From Thermogemmatispora tikiterensis (lineage in GTDB: Bacteria; Chloroflexota; Ktedonobacteria; Ktedonobacterales; Ktedonobacteraceae): DNA of 64,000 nucleotides. Each line of letters opens with the position of its first letter. Position 1 is the first letter of the stretch. The position numbers were made by a program, and so were the translations under genes. Positions 61,792 to 64,000 of this stretch are shown piece after piece. The stretch spans positions 1,651,074 to 1,715,073 of the forward strand of contig NZ_MCIF01000002.1 of NCBI RefSeq assembly GCF_003268475.1, given 5' to 3'. Below the pieces are notes generated by a model. That model was not told where the DNA came from. It made no database searches and saw nothing but the letters and a program-made list of their open reading frames with translations.

Positions 61792-64000
61792 ATGAGTGAG
61801 AGTGACATTTCCAGAGCACCGGGGAAGTCTCGGTGTGGTGAGAGTGGTAAAAAGCTGCTCCTGGTCGACGGGCATGCCTTGATCCACCGAGCCTTCCATG
61901 CGCTGCCCGAGATGCTGACGACGAGCAGCGGCGAAGCGGTGAACGCGGTTCTTGGCTTCGCCAGCATGCTGCTGAAGGCACTGGCGGAGGTGCGTCCGGA
62001 CTATGTGGCCGTGACCTTCGATCGCTCAGTGCCTACCTTCCGTCATGAGGCGCTTCCCACTTACAAGGCGCAGCGTCCCTCGCTACCACCAGTGATGCGC
62101 TCGCAGTTTGAGCGTATCCGTGAGCTGGTTCATGCTTTCAACTTTCCCGTCTATGAGCTGGACGGCTTTGAGGCAGACGACCTGCTCGGAACACTGGCGC
62201 GTCAGGCAACGGAGCAGGGTCTGGAGACCATTATTCTGACCGGCGATATGGACACGCTACAGCTGGTCGATGACTGTGTCCGCGTCATGGTGGCCAAACG
62301 CGGCATTAGCGAGGTGACAGTCTACGATCGGGCCGCGGTACAAGCGCGCTATGGCATTGAACCGGGCCAGCTACCGGATTTTAAGGGACTGGTCGGTGAC
62401 CCGTCGGATAATATCCCCGGCGTGCCTGGGATTGGAGAGAAGACCGCCAGTCGGCTGATCGCCACCTACGGCAGCCTTGAGGCAGTGCTGGAACACCTGG
62501 CCGAGCTGAAACCAAGGGAGCAGAAGGCCCTCAGCGAAGCACGCGAGCAGGCCCTTCAGAGTAAGTACCTGGCCACGATCGTACGCAATGCCCCGGTGCA
62601 GCTTGATCTGGCCGCCTGCGATATCAGGCGCTTCAATCGCGAGAAGACGCTGGCTCTCTTCCGCAGGTTGGAGTTTCATTCGCTGGTTGATCGGCTGCCC
62701 GGTCCCGACGGTACCTTCGGTGATACGAGAGGCGGCGGCCAGGCGAGCGGCCAGGGGCAGATCTTGGTTCCCGATGCAGGGCAGCCAGGGCCTGATTTTG
62801 CTGAGCAGTCCACGAAGGCCCCGAGCGGGGAGGAAGCCCACGCAGGGCAGTCCGCTCCTCTGGGTATCGTGCCTATCCTGGAGCCTCCCCCTCCACCAAC
62901 ACAGCTCACTCAGACCGGTGAGCCCGCGCTAGCCGCGGAACTCCCCCTGACTTCCCAGGAGGCCGCCAGCCAGTCGCCGTCTCAGCCCAGAGATCACGCC
63001 CAGGTGGAGCAACTGGCACTCTTCGAGTTGCCAGCCCAGGCAGAGGTGCGCCATCTCCGCCTGCCTGCCATTGAGGATAGTCTCCCTCTCCTTGAGCCGG
63101 CCAGTGAGAAAACAACCAACACGCTGCTGATCACCAGCGAGGAGGCACTGACGGTTCTGGTGCACAGCCTGCACCAGGCAGGAGCCTTTGCCTTTGACAT
63201 CGAGACTTCCTCTGAAGACCAGTGGCGGGCCGAACTGGTCGGGCTGGCTTTTAGTATGGCCCCCGGCGAGGCTTACTATGTCCCTATTGGCCATCAGCAG
63301 ACGCTCGACGGCGAAGAGCCACCGGCCCAGCTTCCTTTACCGCTCGTCCTGGAGCGGTTGCGCCCGGTGCTGGAAGATGCCCGTATTGCTAAATATATGC
63401 ATAATGCGAAGTACGATCTGCTGGTGATGGCGCGCTACGGTGTACGCATCCAGGGATTAACCTTTGACACGCTACTGGCGGCCTATCTGCTGGACCCTGG
63501 CCGACGCGGCCTGGGACTGAAAGAGCAAGTTTTCCAGCGCCTGGGCTATGTGATGACCCCTATCTCTCAGCTCATCGGCAGCGGTAGCAAGGCCATCAGC
63601 ATGGCCCAGGTTTCGGCAAGGCGTGCCGCCGAGTATGCCGGGGCCGATGCAGACATGACGCTGCGTCTGGTAGCCCCCTTGCGACGCGACCTGCAGCGGC
63701 ACGGCCTGTGGAAGCTCTTCGAGCGTATAGAGGTGCCACTTGTGGAGGTGCTGGTTCAGATGGAGTTGCACGGTGTGGCCCTGGATGCCGACTTCCTGCA
63801 CGATTTCGGCGAGCGCCTCAACGAGCAGATTCGCACCCTGGAGCAGAAGATCTACGACGCTGTCGGACATCGTTTTAACATCAATTCAACACGGCAGCTG
63901 GCCGAGGTCCTCTTCAGGGAGCTGAAGCTGCCCACAGGGCGCAAAACGCGTACCGGCTATTCTGTGAGCGCCGAGGTCATCGAGAGTCTCAAGGGCCTTC
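61792..64000 (+). CDS. polA: DNA polymerase I (5' part; runs off the window)
   Basis: The frame from ATG 61792 remains open to the window end (736 codons). It holds the 5'-nuclease domain (about 20-310): LLLVDGHALIHRAFHALPEM, AVTFDRSVPTFRHE, LDGFEADDLLGTLARQA, TGDMDTLQLVDD and GDPSDNIPGVPGIGEKTASR. A ~130-residue Pro/Gln-rich linker (about 310-440) follows, then the 3'-5' exonuclease domain (FAFDIETSSED, MHNAKYDLLVMARYG, AAEYAGADADMTLRL). The Asp/Glu residues for proofreading are present, unlike in Taq polymerase. The polymerase palm and fingers lie beyond the window; the last residues (NSTRQLAEVLF) begin that domain. The ribosome-binding site is weak (GCAGGT), so the start could be a few codons off. 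Confidence 0.95.
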   Translation, partial: MSESDISRAPGKSRCGESGKKLLLVDGHALIHRAFHALPEMLTTSSGEAVNAVLGFASMLLKALAEVRPDYVAVTFDRSVPTFRHEALPTYKAQRPSLPPVMRSQFERIRELVHAFNFPVYELDGFEADDLLGTLARQATEQGLETIILTGDMDTLQLVDDCVRVMVAKRGISEVTVYDRAAVQARYGIEPGQLPDFKGLVGDPSDNIPGVPGIGEKTASRLIATYGSLEAVLEHLAELKPREQKALSEAREQALQSKYLATIVRNAPVQLDLAACDIRRFNREKTLALFRRLEFHSLVDRLPGPDGTFGDTRGGGQASGQGQILVPDAGQPGPDFAEQSTKAPSGEEAHAGQSAPLGIVPILEPPPPPTQLTQTGEPALAAELPLTSQEAASQSPSQPRDHAQVEQLALFELPAQAEVRHLRLPAIEDSLPLLEPASEKTTNTLLITSEEALTVLVHSLHQAGAFAFDIETSSEDQWRAELVGLAFSMAPGEAYYVPIGHQQTLDGEEPPAQLPLPLVLERLRPVLEDARIAKYMHNAKYDLLVMARYGVRIQGLTFDTLLAAYLLDPGRRGLGLKEQVFQRLGYVMTPISQLIGSGSKAISMAQVSARRAAEYAGADADMTLRLVAPLRRDLQRHGLWKLFERIEVPLVEVLVQMELHGVALDADFLHDFGERLNEQIRTLEQKIYDAVGHRFNINSTRQLAEVLFRELKLPTGRKTRTGYSVSAEVIESLKGL

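Noticed and set aside
1..64000. CRISPR arrays, rRNA genes, insertion sequences
   Set aside because: I saw no regularly spaced repeats, rRNA sequence or transposase-like frame anywhere in the window.

Overview
The window looks like about 64 kb of chromosome from a GC-rich, non-proteobacterial bacterium. The best fit is the Chloroflexota, class Ktedonobacteria, possibly a Thermogemmatispora-like thermophile. This is inferred from gene content and style: a bacterial CDC48-type double AAA+ ATPase, a fused NDP-sugar pyrophosphorylase/phosphohexomutase-like protein, a methionyl-tRNA synthetase with a KxSSSR signature, zf-HC2/anti-sigma-like cysteine clusters fused to a receptor, and many small uncharacterised proteins. 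No marker gene was compared, so the assignment is tentative. I see no insertion sequences, prophage or CRISPR array. It reads as ordinary core chromosome with lineage-specific genes interspersed.

Layout. 1-9 kb: the 3' end of a ThiF/MoeB-like gene, metG, a ROK sugar kinase, then a minus-strand block tsaE-tsaB-rimI-tsaD (t6A tRNA modification plus protein acetylation), a zinc-ribbon protein and yraN. 9-15.5 kb, plus strand: an alpha/beta hydrolase, yebC, ruvC, ruvA, a large membrane receptor-like protein and an ABM-like protein. 15.6-21.3 kb: a diguanylate cyclase with a degenerate receiver, a hydrolase-fold protein lacking its nucleophile, manA and small unknowns. 21.5-33.5 kb: amino-acid biosynthesis on the minus strand, with thrB-thrC-glycosyltransferase, ilvE, and ilvB-ilvN-ilvC-leuA behind a long leader. 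That leader holds a Leu/Ile/Val-rich ORF and two terminator-like hairpins. 33.8-36.2 kb: thpR and ftsH. 36.6-42.1 kb: a three-gene membrane formate dehydrogenase operon whose catalytic subunit is a selenoprotein, with an in-frame TGA and a SECIS-like hairpin. 42.3-49.6 kb: a CDC48-like ATPase, a small unknown plus sensor histidine kinase pair, a membrane protein, pcm and tRNA-Val(CAC). 50-55 kb: lysS, greA, birA, a short unassigned transcription unit and a DUF433 protein. 55-64 kb: the fused nucleotidyltransferase, an epimerase-like protein, an excisionase-type HTH protein, a metallophosphoesterase and the 5' part of polA.

How the genes work together. The thr and ilv/leu blocks cover the threonine branch and most of branched-chain amino acid synthesis; ilvA, ilvD and leuBCD are not in the window. 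manA and the fused nucleotidyltransferase point to activated mannose or related sugars for cell-surface glycans, and the GT-C glycosyltransferase and epimerase-like protein may use such sugars. The formate dehydrogenase operon (selenoprotein, four-cluster ferredoxin subunit, NrfD-like membrane subunit) would feed formate electrons to the quinone pool. It needs a SelA/B/C/D system that must lie elsewhere.

The most notable observations are the selenocysteine formate dehydrogenase with E. coli-like SECIS spacing, the unusual ilv leader, the zinc-finger/TM/periplasmic-binding-protein receptor in the ruvCA cluster, and several proteins whose catalytic residues are missing: the diguanylate cyclase receiver, a hydrolase, a phosphohexomutase domain and an epimerase. 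All functions come from reading the sequence. No database search was run.
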